Positions 7,475 to 16,446 of a DNA stretch of 33,248 nt are shown piece by piece. Source of the stretch: an uncultured beta proteobacterium (lineage in GTDB: Bacteria > Pseudomonadota > Gammaproteobacteria > Burkholderiales > Burkholderiaceae_C); the NCBI GenBank assembly GCA_903945325.1, contig CAJAVE010000326.1:1-33248 (forward strand). Reading direction: 5' to 3'. Made by a program: the position numbers and the translations under genes. The first letter of the stretch is position 1, and every line of letters starts with the position of its first letter. Below the pieces are notes generated by a model. It did not search any database. It was not told the DNA's origin and worked only from the letters and a program-made list of their open reading frames with translations.

Positions 7475-8428
7475 TTAAAGGGCCAGCCGTGCTCTAGCCT
7501 TTGCGTACTCGCGCTTGAGTTGGGCCACAAAGTCGGCCACCGGTTGCACCTGGGTCACGGCACCAATGCCCTGGCCGCAGCCCCAGATGTCTTTCCAGGC
7601 CTTGCTCTTGTCGCCGCCAAAATTCATTTTGCTGGGATCGCTTTCAGGCAGGTTGGCCGGGTCCAGACCGGCTGCGCGGATGCTGGGAGCCAGGTAGTTG
7701 CCGTGCACGCCGGTGAACAGGTTGCTGTAAACAATTTCATCCGAGTTGCTGTCCACAATCGCCTGCTTGTAGGCATCGCTGGCACGGGCTTCTTCGGTCG
7801 CAATGAAAGCCGAGCCAATGTAGGCAAAGTCTGCACCGCAAGCCTGTGCAGCCAGCACGGCGTCGCCCGTGGCAATGGAGCCACTCAAGGCAATGGGGCC
7901 ATCAAACCACTGGCGAAGCTCCTGCACCAGCGCAAACGGGCTCTTCACCCCCGCATGGCCACCGGCACCAGCCGCCACGGCGATCAGGCCGTCAGCGCCT
8001 TTCTCGATGGCTTTGTGGGCGTGCTTGTTGTTGATGACATCGTGCAGCACCACGCCACCGTAGCTGTGGGCTGCGGCGTTGATGTCCTCACGCGCGCCAA
8101 GGCTGGTGATGATGATGGGCACCTTGTACTTGACGCACATCGCCATGTCGTGCTCGAGGCGGTCATTGCTCTTGTGCACGATCTGGTTGATGGCGAACGG
8201 GGCGGCCGGTTTGTCCGGGTTGGCCGCGTTGTAGGCCGCCAGTGCCCCGGTGATTTCGATCAGCCACTCCTCTAGTTGCTCGGCAGGCCGTGCATTGAGT
8301 GCGGGCATGGAGCCCACCACACCGGCGATGCACTGGGCGATCACCAGCTTCGGGTTGCTGATGATGAACAGCGGCGAACCGATAACCGGGAATGGCAGGC
8401 GGTCCAGGGGTGCGGGAAGTTTTGACAT
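7475..8428 (-). CDS. Nitronate monooxygenase / 2-nitropropane dioxygenase-like flavoprotein
   Basis: A 317-residue FMN-dependent TIM-barrel protein of the NMO/2-nitropropane dioxygenase family. Signatures are the N-terminal FPVIGSPLFIISNPKLVIAQ, the glycine-rich flavin segment VAAGAGGHAG, and PIALSGSIATGDAVLAAQAC followed by GADFAYIGSAFIATEEA. Family members oxidise alkyl nitronates; many in this genomic context have no proven substrate. The start is taken at ATG 8426-8428 (MSKLPAPLDRLP), with GGAGG in CCTGGAGGCATTTTGAAC just upstream. This leaves two bases after the acyl-CoA dehydrogenase stop, so the genes are translationally linked. Pairing with an acyl-CoA dehydrogenase suggests a role in handling acyl or nitro-acyl compounds, which is inference. 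Confidence 0.9.
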   Translation of the reverse strand: MSKLPAPLDRLPFPVIGSPLFIISNPKLVIAQCIAGVVGSMPALNARPAEQLEEWLIEITGALAAYNAANPDKPAAPFAINQIVHKSNDRLEHDMAMCVKYKVPIIITSLGAREDINAAAHSYGGVVLHDVINNKHAHKAIEKGADGLIAVAAGAGGHAGVKSPFALVQELRQWFDGPIALSGSIATGDAVLAAQACGADFAYIGSAFIATEEARASDAYKQAIVDSNSDEIVYSNLFTGVHGNYLAPSIRAAGLDPANLPESDPSKMNFGGDKSKAWKDIWGCGQGIGAVTQVQPVADFVAQLKREYAKARARLAL

Positions 8429-8430
8429 GT

Positions 8431-10221
8431 TCAAAATGCCTCCAGGGCCAGCGCTGTGACGCACTCGGCGCCTTCCACAATGCTGTCGCGCAAGCCGGGG
8501 GCCTTGGTCAACAGATGGTCACCGTAGAAGCGCGCGGTGATGATCTTGGCCTGCATGAACGCCACATCAGTGCCTACCGCAATTTGCTCTTGCGCAACCA
8601 GCATGGCACGCGCCATTTGCCAGCCTGCCATCACATTGCCTGCCAGCATCAGGTAGGGCACGCTGCCTGCAAACACAGCGTTGGGGCTGGCCTTGGTGTT
8701 GCCCGCCACAAAGTTCACCACGTCGACAAAGGCTTCACGCGCGGCCTTCAGCCGTTTGGCCATAGCCAGTGCGTCGGGCGTTCCGCTCTTGATCAACTCC
8801 GCTTCCGTGCCTTCGATTTGCACCGCCAGCATCTTGCCGGTCTGGCCACCATCGCGCGAGGTCTTGCGTCCCACCAGGTCATTGGCCTGGATAGCGGTAG
8901 TGCCTTCGTAGATGGTCAAAATCTTGGCATCGCGGTAGTACTGGGCCACGCCGGTTTCCTCGATATAGCCCATGCCGCCATGCACCTGAACGGCCAGCGA
9001 GGTGACCTCCAGGCTCATCTCCGTGCTATAGCCTTTGACCAGCGGCACCATGAATTCGTAGAAGGTCTGGTTGACCTTGCGCACATCGGCGTCGGGGTGG
9101 TTGTGCGCCGCGTCGTAGGCCGAAGCGGCCACACTGGCCATGGCACGGCAGCCTTCCACATAGGCGCGCATGGTCATGAGCATGCGGCGCACGTCGGGGT
9201 GATGAATGATGGGTGCACCGGCAGCAACCGTGCCGTCCACAGGGCGGCTCTGAACGCGCTCGCGCGAGAATCGTGCCGCCGTCTGGTAGGCACGCTCGGC
9301 AATCGCAATACCCTGCACACCCACGCCGTAGCGGGCCGCGTTCATCATGATGAACATGTACTCCAGACCACGGTTTTCCTGACCCACCAGGTAGCCAACG
9401 GCGCCGCCATTGTCCCCAAACTGTAGCACCGCTGTGGGGCTGGCCTTGATGCCCATCTTGTGTTCGATGGAGACGCAATGCACATCATTGCGAGCACCCA
9501 GTGAGCCATCTTTGTTCACCATGAACTTGGGCACCACGAACAGGCTGATACCCTTCACGCCTTCGGGCGCGCCCTGCACGCGGGCCAGCACCAGATGGAC
9601 GATGTTTTCGGCCATGTCGTGCTCACCCCAGGTGATGAAGATCTTGGTGCCGAAAATCTTGAAGCTGCCATCGGGCAAAGGCTCTGCGCGGGTGCGCACT
9701 GCTGCCAGATCGCTGCCGGCCTGGGGCTCGGTCAGGTTCATGGTGCCCGTCCACTTGCCGCTGATCAGGTTTTCCAGATAGATGGCCTTCAATTCATCGG
9801 AGCCGGCGGTCAGCAACGCTTCAATAGCGCCGTCGCTCAGCAGTGGGCAAAGGGCAAAACTCATGTTGGCACTGTTGGCCATTTCGCCACAGGCGGCACC
9901 AATCGTCTTCGGCAGGCCCTGACCGCCAAAATCCACCGGGTGCTGCAGGCCCTGCCAGCCCGCTTCGGCGAATTGCTTGAAGGCTTCCTTGAAGCCCGGG
10001 GTAGCCGTGACCACGCCATCTTTCCAGCTCGTGGGATTTTTGTCGCCTTCCCAGTTCAGCGGTGCCAGCACGCCTTCGTTGAACTTGGCTGCTTCTTCCA
10101 GTACGGCTTGCGCGGTATCCAGACCCGCATCCTCAAAGCCAGGAATCTGCGCGATCTGGTCAATCTTGGCCAGGTGCTCAATATTGAACAACATGTCTTT
10201 GACGGGTGCAACGTAGCTCAT
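8431..10221 (-). CDS. Acyl-CoA dehydrogenase, large bacterial type (DmdC/FadE-like)
   Basis: A 596-residue flavoprotein that introduces the alpha-beta double bond into acyl-CoA esters and passes electrons to ETF, encoded just upstream. The start ATG 10219-10221 (MSYVAPVKDMLFNIEHLAKI) has GGAG upstream. Domain order: bacterial N-terminal extension, alpha domain, beta barrel with KWTGTMNLTEPQAGSDLAAV and FGTKIFITWGEHD, helical C-terminal domain with the catalytic base in YEGTTAIQANDL (Glu about 439), and the extra C-terminal domain seen in about 600-residue members. These include methylmercaptopropionyl-CoA dehydrogenases (DmdC) and medium/long-chain enzymes, so substrate length is uncertain. 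An intrinsic terminator lies between it and etfA. Confidence 0.95.
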   Translation of the reverse strand: MSYVAPVKDMLFNIEHLAKIDQIAQIPGFEDAGLDTAQAVLEEAAKFNEGVLAPLNWEGDKNPTSWKDGVVTATPGFKEAFKQFAEAGWQGLQHPVDFGGQGLPKTIGAACGEMANSANMSFALCPLLSDGAIEALLTAGSDELKAIYLENLISGKWTGTMNLTEPQAGSDLAAVRTRAEPLPDGSFKIFGTKIFITWGEHDMAENIVHLVLARVQGAPEGVKGISLFVVPKFMVNKDGSLGARNDVHCVSIEHKMGIKASPTAVLQFGDNGGAVGYLVGQENRGLEYMFIMMNAARYGVGVQGIAIAERAYQTAARFSRERVQSRPVDGTVAAGAPIIHHPDVRRMLMTMRAYVEGCRAMASVAASAYDAAHNHPDADVRKVNQTFYEFMVPLVKGYSTEMSLEVTSLAVQVHGGMGYIEETGVAQYYRDAKILTIYEGTTAIQANDLVGRKTSRDGGQTGKMLAVQIEGTEAELIKSGTPDALAMAKRLKAAREAFVDVVNFVAGNTKASPNAVFAGSVPYLMLAGNVMAGWQMARAMLVAQEQIAVGTDVAFMQAKIITARFYGDHLLTKAPGLRDSIVEGAECVTALALEAF

Positions 10222-10264
10222 GGGGTACTCCGGTAATACAGTGAAATAATGCAATCAAAACGCG

Positions 10265-10292
10265 AAAAAAAAGGGCACCGCGTACGATGCCC
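10265..10292 (-). terminator. Intrinsic terminator between etfA and acyl-CoA dehydrogenase
   Basis: On the minus strand an 8-base-pair stem (GGGCATCG / CGGTGCCC, one G-T pair) with a TACG loop is followed by eight T residues. It begins 18 bases past the etfA stop and ends about 43 bases before the acyl-CoA dehydrogenase start. It should end or attenuate the etfBA transcript. Confidence 0.85.
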
Positions 10293-10309
10293 CCTCAGCA
10301 GATCAGCGC

Positions 10310-11242
10310 CTACAGCGCCGCCAGAAGCTCGGGCACCGCAACAAAAAGATCCGCCTCCAGCCCGTAGTCAGACACGCTGAAGATCGGTGCTTCGGGGTCC
10401 TTGTTGATGGCCACAATGACCTTGCTGTCCTTCATACCCGCCAGATGCTGAATAGCACCCGAGATACCGGCAGCAATGTACAACTGGGGTGCCACGATCT
10501 TGCCAGTCTGGCCCACTTGCAGGTCGTTGGCAGCGTAGCCCGCATCCACCGCGGCGCGGCTGGCACCAATGGCTGCGCCCAGCTTGTCAGCCAGTGGCGT
10601 CAATACATCGTTGAACTTTTCGGCCGAGCCCAAAGCGCGACCGCCCGACACGATGATTTTGGCAGCGGTCAACTCGGGGCGGTCATTCTTGGCAATTTCG
10701 GAGCCCAGGTAGGTAGCCTGCGTGCTGGCTGCGACGGCGGCCAACACCTCAACTGCAGCACTTCCGCCGGTGGCAGCAGCGGGGTCGAAACCGGTAGTGC
10801 GCACGGTCAGGACCTTGATGGCATCCAGGCTCTGCACCGTGGCCATGGCATTGCCGGCATAGATGGGGCGCTCAAACGTATCGGCGCTCTCCACTTTGGT
10901 GACATCAGAGACCTGAGCCACGTCGAGCTTGGCGGCCACGCGGGGCGCCACATTTTTGCCGCCAGCCGTTGCCGGGAAAACAATGTGGCTGTAGCTGGCC
11001 GCAACGGCCACGATTTGAGCGGTCATGTTTTCGGCCAGACCGTGCGCCAGGGCGTCGCTATCGGCGTGCAGCACTTTGCTGACACCCGCGATCTGGGCGG
11101 CCGCCGCCGCTGCGGCGCCGGCATTGCTGCCAGCCACCAGCACGTGGACATCACCGCCGCATTGCAGGGCGGCAGTCACGGTATTGAGGGTGGCACCCTT
11201 GATGGATGCGTTGTCGTGTTCGGCAATAACAAGAGAAGTCAT
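10310..11242 (-). CDS. etfA: Electron transfer flavoprotein subunit alpha
   Basis: A 310-residue ETF alpha subunit. With EtfB it carries electrons from acyl-CoA dehydrogenases to ETF-ubiquinone oxidoreductase. The FAD-binding C-terminal domain is clear: IIVSGGRALGSAEKFNDVL, then LQVGQTGKIVAPQLYIAAGI, SGAIQHLAGMKDSKVIVAIN and KDPEAPIFSVSDYGLEADLF. The N-terminal domain is alanine-rich, as usual. The start ATG has AAAGGAA seven to twelve bases upstream. It lies 71 bases after etfB on the same strand and is followed by an intrinsic terminator. Length and motifs are normal. Confidence 0.97.
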   Translation of the reverse strand: MTSLVIAEHDNASIKGATLNTVTAALQCGGDVHVLVAGSNAGAAAAAAAQIAGVSKVLHADSDALAHGLAENMTAQIVAVAASYSHIVFPATAGGKNVAPRVAAKLDVAQVSDVTKVESADTFERPIYAGNAMATVQSLDAIKVLTVRTTGFDPAAATGGSAAVEVLAAVAASTQATYLGSEIAKNDRPELTAAKIIVSGGRALGSAEKFNDVLTPLADKLGAAIGASRAAVDAGYAANDLQVGQTGKIVAPQLYIAAGISGAIQHLAGMKDSKVIVAINKDPEAPIFSVSDYGLEADLFVAVPELLAAL

Positions 11243-11313
11243 AAAAATTTCCTTTAATCAGTTGAGGACAGAGCTGGCGCGCGTCGCGTCGCTGCGGTCT
11301 GTCCCGCAAGTTT

Positions 11314-12063
11314 TCAGATGACCTTTGCTTCAGTTTTCAGTTTGGCAACCAGCGTGGCCACATCGGGGACCTTGATACCGGCACTGCGCTTGGCGGGCTC
11401 AACCACCTTGAGGGTCTTGATGCGGGGGGTCACGTCAACGCCCAAAGCTTCTGGCGTTAGTGTTTCCATGGGCTTCTTCTTGGCCTTCATGATGTTGGGC
11501 AAGGTCACGTAGCGTGGCTCGTTGAGGCGCAGGTCTGTGGTGATGACGGCTGGCAGGGTCAATGAAACGGTCTCGGAGCCGCCATCCACCTCGCGGGTGA
11601 TGCTGGCTTTGCCATCGACGATTTCAACCTTGCTGGCGAATGTGCCCTGGGGCAGATCGGCCAGTGCAGCCAGCATCTGGCCGGTCTGGTTGCAGTCGTC
11701 GTCAATGGCTTGCTTGCCAAGAATAACGAGGCCGGGTTGTTCTTTGTCGATCAGCGCCTTAAGCAGTTTGGCCACAGCCAGGGGCTGCAATTCAACCGCG
11801 GTCTCGACCAGAATGGCACGGTCTGCACCGATGGCCATGGCGGTGCGCAGGGTTTCCTGGCACTGGGTCACGCCGCAGGACACCGCGATGATTTCCGTAA
11901 CCACGCCCTTTTCTTTGAGGCGCACCGCTTCTTCCACAGCGATTTCGTCAAAGGGGTTCATGCTCATCTTGACGTTGGCGATGTCCACGCCGGTTCCGTC
12001 GGACTTGACCCGAACCTTGACGTTGTAGTCAACCACGCGTTTAACGCTTACCAGGACTTTCAT
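11314..12063 (-). CDS. etfB: Electron transfer flavoprotein subunit beta
   Basis: A 249-residue ETF beta subunit, partner of EtfA. It begins [20 protein letters not shown] and has the AMP-site region [20 protein letters not shown] and [20 protein letters not shown]. The ETF beta signature region [20 protein letters not shown] and [11 protein letters not shown] follows. AMP here is structural and FAD sits mainly in EtfA. GGAG lies 12 bases before ATG. It is first in the etfB-etfA-acyl-CoA dehydrogenase-nitronate monooxygenase block, and the palindrome at 12103-12118 lies 40 bases upstream, well placed for control. Confidence 0.97.
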   Translation of the reverse strand: MKVLVSVKRVVDYNVKVRVKSDGTGVDIANVKMSMNPFDEIAVEEAVRLKEKGVVTEIIAVSCGVTQCQETLRTAMAIGADRAILVETAVELQPLAVAKLLKALIDKEQPGLVILGKQAIDDDCNQTGQMLAALADLPQGTFASKVEIVDGKASITREVDGGSETVSLTLPAVITTDLRLNEPRYVTLPNIMKAKKKPMETLTPEALGVDVTPRIKTLKVVEPAKRSAGIKVPDVATLVAKLKTEAKVI

Positions 12064-12102
12064 TTGCTTGCGCTCCAGAGGGTTACAAATTCGTTTGCCT
12101 AC

Positions 12103-12118
12103 TTGACGTATACGTCAA
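12103..12118. promoter_or_regulatory. Perfect 16-base palindrome upstream of etfB
   Basis: TTGACGTATACGTCAA is a perfect palindrome 40 bases upstream of the etfB start. The form resembles what I recall of LiuR-type (MerR family) operators that control branched-chain amino-acid and fatty-acid oxidation genes, including etfBA, in proteobacteria. Its first six bases also match a -35 element. The regulator assignment is inference. Confidence 0.55.
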
Positions 12119-12256
12119 CTCTTCGATTCTATGCCTCGACTCGCTCCCAGGCGTCACCGAGATGACCAAATGCGTCAAATGACGAAAATAGAACGGTCGT
12201 GCTTTTCTGATTATAGTCACGCGACGGTATCGCGCAAGCCAAACTGTCACCTGCGG

Positions 12257-13537
12257 TTAGGTGGTGTGCACTACTCTTTGGGGGTAAGGGATGTCGATCG
12301 CGTTGTCGCGCAGCGCTTTCAGAACAGCCAGATTGACCAGAGACTTCAGATTGCCTGCGCCGTTTTCGATGTCGTTGATCCAGTAAACCAGCGTGAACTC
12401 CAGCCCATCAGCGCCAAAGTTGGTCAAGTTCGCAGCGGGCGCTGGGTCGCGCAGCACGCGATCCTGAGCAAGGGCGGCAACTGTCAACAATTGCATGACC
12501 AGGTCGACATCACTGTCGTAGCCAACCGAGACCACGGTGCTCTGGCTGACGCGCGAATCCGCCAGTGACAGGTTTTCAACCCGGCTGGTGATCAACAATT
12601 CGTTGGGAACAATCGACTCGCGCCCGGACAGTGCACGCACCACTGTATAGCGGGCGTTGATCTGGGTGATGAATCCTTCAAACCCATCCACCCGGACACA
12701 GTCACCGATGCGCATGCTGCGCTCGGCCAGAATGACAAAACCGCTGATGTAATTGGCCGTCAGCTTCTGCAGGCCCATGCCAATGCCCACCCCCACCGCT
12801 CCACCCAATACGGAGAGTGCGGTGAGGTCAATGCCGACAGCAGACAGGGCCAGCATCAACCCGACAAACATCAGCAAAGCCCGCGTGGCATTGCTGACTG
12901 CTTTGCGCAGTGACAACTCACCACCCGTGGCCGAACGCAGCAAGCGCGTCTCGATCGCAGACGATATCCACAGAGTAAAAATGAGTACCGCACCGGCGGT
13001 CAGAAAACCTTCAATCAGGGTGCGCACTGACAGTGTGGAGCCCCCCACCTTCCAGTGAATCTGGTCCAGTTCATTCAGCACCACCGGCAGCAGGCCGCTG
13101 ACCCACAGCACCATGGCCAGCCATGCCACCCAGGAAATCGTGTGCTCCAGTGAACGTGCCCAGCGCGCCTCTTTAAATGCGACCTGCAGCACCTTCACGC
13201 CAATGCGAATCACCACCAGGGCAACCAGCACGGGTATGACAACCTTGAAGACCGCGACCGTAGCCCATTGATCCAGCAACGCACGGGCCAGGTAACCCAT
13301 GCACAGCAGCACCAAAGGGAAAAGCACGCCGTCCACGGCCCGGTGACCAAACAGGATGGATCGCTCATCGTGAGCACCCAATGCACGGCGCAGCAACACC
13401 ACCAAAGCCCATGCCAGAGCAACACAGGCGGCCAGCACCAGCAATTCCACCAGCACCGTGGTCTGGGTAAATGCGGCCAACCAGCCCTCCAGATCGTCAA
13501 TCGGTTGGGGCGCAGGGGCGTGTACGACTTTTCCCAT
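12257..13537 (-). CDS. MscS-family mechanosensitive ion channel
   Basis: A 426-residue inner-membrane protein with N-terminal membrane helices (LVELLVLAACVALAWALVVL, then VLFPLVLLCMGYLARAL, others to about residue 240). The pore-lining and beta-domain signature of MscS follows: LGGAVGVGIGMGLQKLTANY, ISGFVILAERSMRIGDCVRV, then RESIVPNELLITSRVENLSL. Such channels release solutes on hypo-osmotic shock. It is longer than E. coli MscS (286) because of extra N-terminal helices. The start ATG 13535-13537 shares one base with the deacetylase stop (TGATG), so translation is coupled; a longer reading overlapping the deacetylase further is less likely. Subtype and gating partner are unknown. Confidence 0.92.
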   Translation of the reverse strand: MGKVVHAPAPQPIDDLEGWLAAFTQTTVLVELLVLAACVALAWALVVLLRRALGAHDERSILFGHRAVDGVLFPLVLLCMGYLARALLDQWATVAVFKVVIPVLVALVVIRIGVKVLQVAFKEARWARSLEHTISWVAWLAMVLWVSGLLPVVLNELDQIHWKVGGSTLSVRTLIEGFLTAGAVLIFTLWISSAIETRLLRSATGGELSLRKAVSNATRALLMFVGLMLALSAVGIDLTALSVLGGAVGVGIGMGLQKLTANYISGFVILAERSMRIGDCVRVDGFEGFITQINARYTVVRALSGRESIVPNELLITSRVENLSLADSRVSQSTVVSVGYDSDVDLVMQLLTVAALAQDRVLRDPAPAANLTNFGADGLEFTLVYWINDIENGAGNLKSLVNLAVLKALRDNAIDIPYPQRVVHTT

Positions 13538-14490
13538 CAGAAATCTGCCAGAACGCGAATATGCGACTCCACGCTGAACGCCAAAGCATCCAGGTTGTAG
13601 CCGCCTTCGAGACACGACACGACACGGCCCTTGGCATGGCGCCGCGCGACATCCATGATGCGGTGGGTGATCCAGGCGTAGTCCTCTTCGACCAAGCCCA
13701 TTTGCCCCATGTCATCGGCACGGTGGGCGTCAAAGCCTGCACTGATGAACACCATCTCGGGCTTGTAGGCGTGCAGCCTTGGCAGCCAATGCGCCTCAAT
13801 CAGATCGCGTACCTGCTCCCCTTTGGTATAAGCCGGAACCGGAACATTCACCAGGTTGCTGGCGTTCGACCGCGCGCCTCCTTCGGGGTAAAACGGGTGC
13901 TGGAAGAAACTGACCATCAAAATGCGCTGGTCACCGGCAACGATGTTTTCCGTGCCGTTACCGTGGTGAACGTCAAAGTCCACGATCGCCACGCGCTTGA
14001 GGCCGTGGCGCTCCAGCGCGTAACGGGCTGCGATGGCCGCATTGTTGAAGAAACAAAACCCCATGGCCTTGTCTTTGCATGCGTGATGTCCGGGAGGGCG
14101 CACCGAGCAAAAAGCGTTATCGATTTCTCCAGCCATAACTGCGTCCGTTGCGTCGATTGCCGCACCGACTGCTCGCAGGGCTGCGTCCCAGGTATGCACA
14201 TTGATGGAGGTGTCGGGATCAATCTGGGCATGGGTTGGGCCGCCAGCGTCAATTTCCTCGCGCAGGCCATCGGTCAGCCCGCGCAGCGCCGCCACATACA
14301 TGCGGCCGTGGGCCAACTCGATATCCGCAAGGGGCGCAGACGATGCTTCACGCTTCACCAGCGCATCGCCTACACCACTGACCAGCAGTCGGTTTTCAAT
14401 GGCGTCGAGCCGTTCTGGGCATTCGGGGTGACCCACGCCCATTTCATGTTTCCAGCAATCGGGGTGGGTAAAGTATCCGGTCTTGTTCAC
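13537..14490 (-). CDS. HDAC-like zinc deacetylase (histone deacetylase/acetylpolyamine amidohydrolase family)
   Basis: A 317-residue class II-type deacetylase. Key residues are present: paired His 135-136 in RPPGHHACKDKAMGFCFFNN, zinc ligands Asp 173 and His 175 in VDFDVHHGNGT, a further ligand in SAGFDAHRAD, and LEGGYNLDALA at the end. Bacterial members remove acetyl groups from lysine side chains or polyamines; the substrate here is not known. The start MNKTGYFTHPDCWKHEMGVG, with HPECPERL next, is typical of the family. It is divergent from the MoxR operon (41-base gap) and its stop overlaps the start of the MscS gene, implying coupled expression. The active site looks complete. Confidence 0.94.
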   Translation of the reverse strand: MNKTGYFTHPDCWKHEMGVGHPECPERLDAIENRLLVSGVGDALVKREASSAPLADIELAHGRMYVAALRGLTDGLREEIDAGGPTHAQIDPDTSINVHTWDAALRAVGAAIDATDAVMAGEIDNAFCSVRPPGHHACKDKAMGFCFFNNAAIAARYALERHGLKRVAIVDFDVHHGNGTENIVAGDQRILMVSFFQHPFYPEGGARSNASNLVNVPVPAYTKGEQVRDLIEAHWLPRLHAYKPEMVFISAGFDAHRADDMGQMGLVEEDYAWITHRIMDVARRHAKGRVVSCLEGGYNLDALAFSVESHIRVLADF

Positions 14491-14531
14491 CTGAGCACTC
14501 GCATCTCAAAATTTTCGGGTAATGTCCTGAC

Positions 14532-15452
14532 ATGGACGCACAACATAAACTCAAATCTCTGCTGGATCAGCTTAACACGGTGATCGTTGGCAAATCTTCT
14601 CAGATACAGGATTGTGTCGCCTGCCTGCTGGCGGGTGGTCACCTGTTGATCGACGACGTGCCCGGTGTGGGCAAGACCACGCTGGCCCATGCGCTGGCGC
14701 GCACCTTTGGCCTGCAGTTCTCACGGGTGCAATTCACCTCGGACCTCATGCCCAGCGACCTCTCGGGTGTTTCCATCTATGAGCGCGGCAAGGAAGCATT
14801 CGTCTTCCACCCCGGCCCCATCTTTGCCCAGGTGTTGCTGGCCGATGAAATCAACCGCGCTAGCCCCAAAACCCAAAGCGCGCTGCTCGAAGCCATGGAA
14901 GAAAAGCAGGTCACGATCGAGGGCGAAACACGCCCCCTGCCCCTGCCGTTTTTTGTGATCGCCACCCAAAATCCGCTGGACCAGCTGGGCACCTACGCCC
15001 TGCCGGAGTCGCAGATGGACCGCTTTCTGATGCGCATCTCGCTGGGTTACCCCGATCGCATGGCCGAGCGTGAACTGCTGATGGGACATGACAGACGCGA
15101 CATCGTGGAGCGCCTGCCGAGCTTGCTGTCGCACGCCGAGTTGCATCAATTGCAACAACAGGTTCTGGCGGTCCACGCCGCTGACCCGCTGCTGGACTAC
15201 GTACAGGACCTGATTGCCGCAACCCGATCCGGGCAATGGTTTTTGCAAGGCCTTTCGCCCCGCGCCGGCATTGCCGTGGTGCGCGCGTCAAAGGCACAGG
15301 CCCTGCTGAGTGGTCGCGCCTATGTGGCGCCCGACGATGTGCAAGCCATACTGCCCCAGACCATTGCACACCGCCTGATTCCCGTAGGTGACTCAGGCCG
15401 TGGCTCCGTGGAGCAGGTACGCGCGATGCTGGCCGCCGTGCCCTTGCCCTGA
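14532..15452 (+). CDS. MoxR-family AAA+ ATPase
   Basis: A 306-residue AAA+ ATPase. Walker A is GVGKTT (residues 45-50, in DDVPGVGKTTLAHALA). Walker B is LLADEIN (Asp 105, Glu 106), with sensor segment FFVIATQNPLDQLGTYALPE and the MoxR lid domain after residue about 200. MoxR proteins act as chaperone-like factors for nearby DUF58/vWA proteins, remodelling or loading metal or envelope complexes. The gene begins a tight operon: its TGA overlaps the ATG of the DUF58 gene by one base, and the transglutaminase gene follows. No strong ribosome site is seen before ATG 14532, but the start is typical of the family. Confidence 0.96.
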   Translation: MDAQHKLKSLLDQLNTVIVGKSSQIQDCVACLLAGGHLLIDDVPGVGKTTLAHALARTFGLQFSRVQFTSDLMPSDLSGVSIYERGKEAFVFHPGPIFAQVLLADEINRASPKTQSALLEAMEEKQVTIEGETRPLPLPFFVIATQNPLDQLGTYALPESQMDRFLMRISLGYPDRMAERELLMGHDRRDIVERLPSLLSHAELHQLQQQVLAVHAADPLLDYVQDLIAATRSGQWFLQGLSPRAGIAVVRASKAQALLSGRAYVAPDDVQAILPQTIAHRLIPVGDSGRGSVEQVRAMLAAVPLP

Positions 15453-16444
15453 TGAATCCCATTGCGCTTGCGCGCACCCGTATCCACCAGTGGTTCGTCA
15501 ACCGCATCTCACCGCGCGATACGGTCACGCTGACGCAGCGCAACGTCTACATCCTGCCTACTGCACCAGGGTTCATGTTGGGTTTGACGCTGGCCGTGCT
15601 GTTGGTTGCATCCATCAACTACCAGCTCAACCTGGGGTATGTGCTGACCTTTCTGCTGACCGGCTGTGCCGTAGTGGGCATGCATGTCTGCCACGGCACC
15701 CTGCGCGGAATGACCATGAATTTGATAGCTCCTGAAGCCCATTTCGCAGGGACCAACGTTGCCATTGGCATCAACCTGCTGAGCCACAGGCGCAGCACGC
15801 GCTATGGAATTGGCCTGGCCATACTGGGCACCGACCACTGGAGCTGGACCGACGTGCCCCCGCAAGGCAGCACGCGCGTACAGGTTGCGTTTCAGCCTCA
15901 ACGCCGCGGCCTGCACCGTGTCCCGGCACTTACCGCTGAAACCCGCTTTCCGCTTGGCACCTTCAGAGTCTGGACCGTGTGGCGCCCCGCAGCTGAAGTA
16001 CTGGTGTACCCCGCACCGGAAAAACACCCGCCACCCCTGCCGCCAGGCGAGCCCCGATCCGGTGGCCAGGCCACGGTCCAACGCCAGAGCACGGGCGAAT
16101 TTGACGGCATTCGCCCCTACCGCCGTGGCGACCCTTTGAAACTGGTGGTCTGGAAAAAAACTGCCAAAACCGACACACTGGTCAGCCGCGATGCCCAGCA
16201 GGTGCAGCGATTCGAGTTGTGGCTGGACTTGGCTCACACCGGGCTTGTGCATCCCACAGCAGGTGCTATGGCGACCGGCGCTGCGCTGGAGCAAGCCCTT
16301 TCGCGCCTCTGCGCCTGGGTGCTTCTGGCCGACAAGCAGAGTCTGCAATACGGCATGCGCTTGGGCGGTCAGGAATTGCCGCCCGGCAGCGGTCCGGCCC
16401 ACAAAAAGAACTGCCTGCAGGCTCTGGCACTGATGGGCACCTGA
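15452..16444 (+). CDS. DUF58 membrane-anchored protein
   Basis: A 330-residue protein with two membrane helices near the N-terminus (TAPGFMLGLTLAVLLVASIN and LGYVLTFLLTGCAVVGMHV), a beta-rich middle, and the DUF58 signature STGEFDGIRPYRRGDPLKLV then VWKKTAKTDTLVSRDAQQ. DUF58 proteins are regular MoxR partners, with a vWA-like domain. It begins on the last base of the MoxR stop (TGATG) and ends 2 bases before the transglutaminase start. The three genes match the widespread moxR-DUF58-tgpA arrangement, thought to act in envelope or cell-wall maintenance. The biochemical role is unproven. Confidence 0.93.
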   Translation: MNPIALARTRIHQWFVNRISPRDTVTLTQRNVYILPTAPGFMLGLTLAVLLVASINYQLNLGYVLTFLLTGCAVVGMHVCHGTLRGMTMNLIAPEAHFAGTNVAIGINLLSHRRSTRYGIGLAILGTDHWSWTDVPPQGSTRVQVAFQPQRRGLHRVPALTAETRFPLGTFRVWTVWRPAAEVLVYPAPEKHPPPLPPGEPRSGGQATVQRQSTGEFDGIRPYRRGDPLKLVVWKKTAKTDTLVSRDAQQVQRFELWLDLAHTGLVHPTAGAMATGAALEQALSRLCAWVLLADKQSLQYGMRLGGQELPPGSGPAHKKNCLQALALMGT

Positions 16445-16446
16445 CC

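Noticed and set aside
8392-9426. 344-codon open frame opposite the acyl-CoA dehydrogenase
   Set aside because: Low-information His/Gly-rich translation with no motifs; shadow of the real gene on the minus strand.
16219-16446. N-terminal extension of the transglutaminase gene
   Set aside because: It would overlap the DUF58 gene by over 200 bases. The conserved start MLQALKNLPRDA at 16447 fits the 2-base gap after the DUF58 stop.
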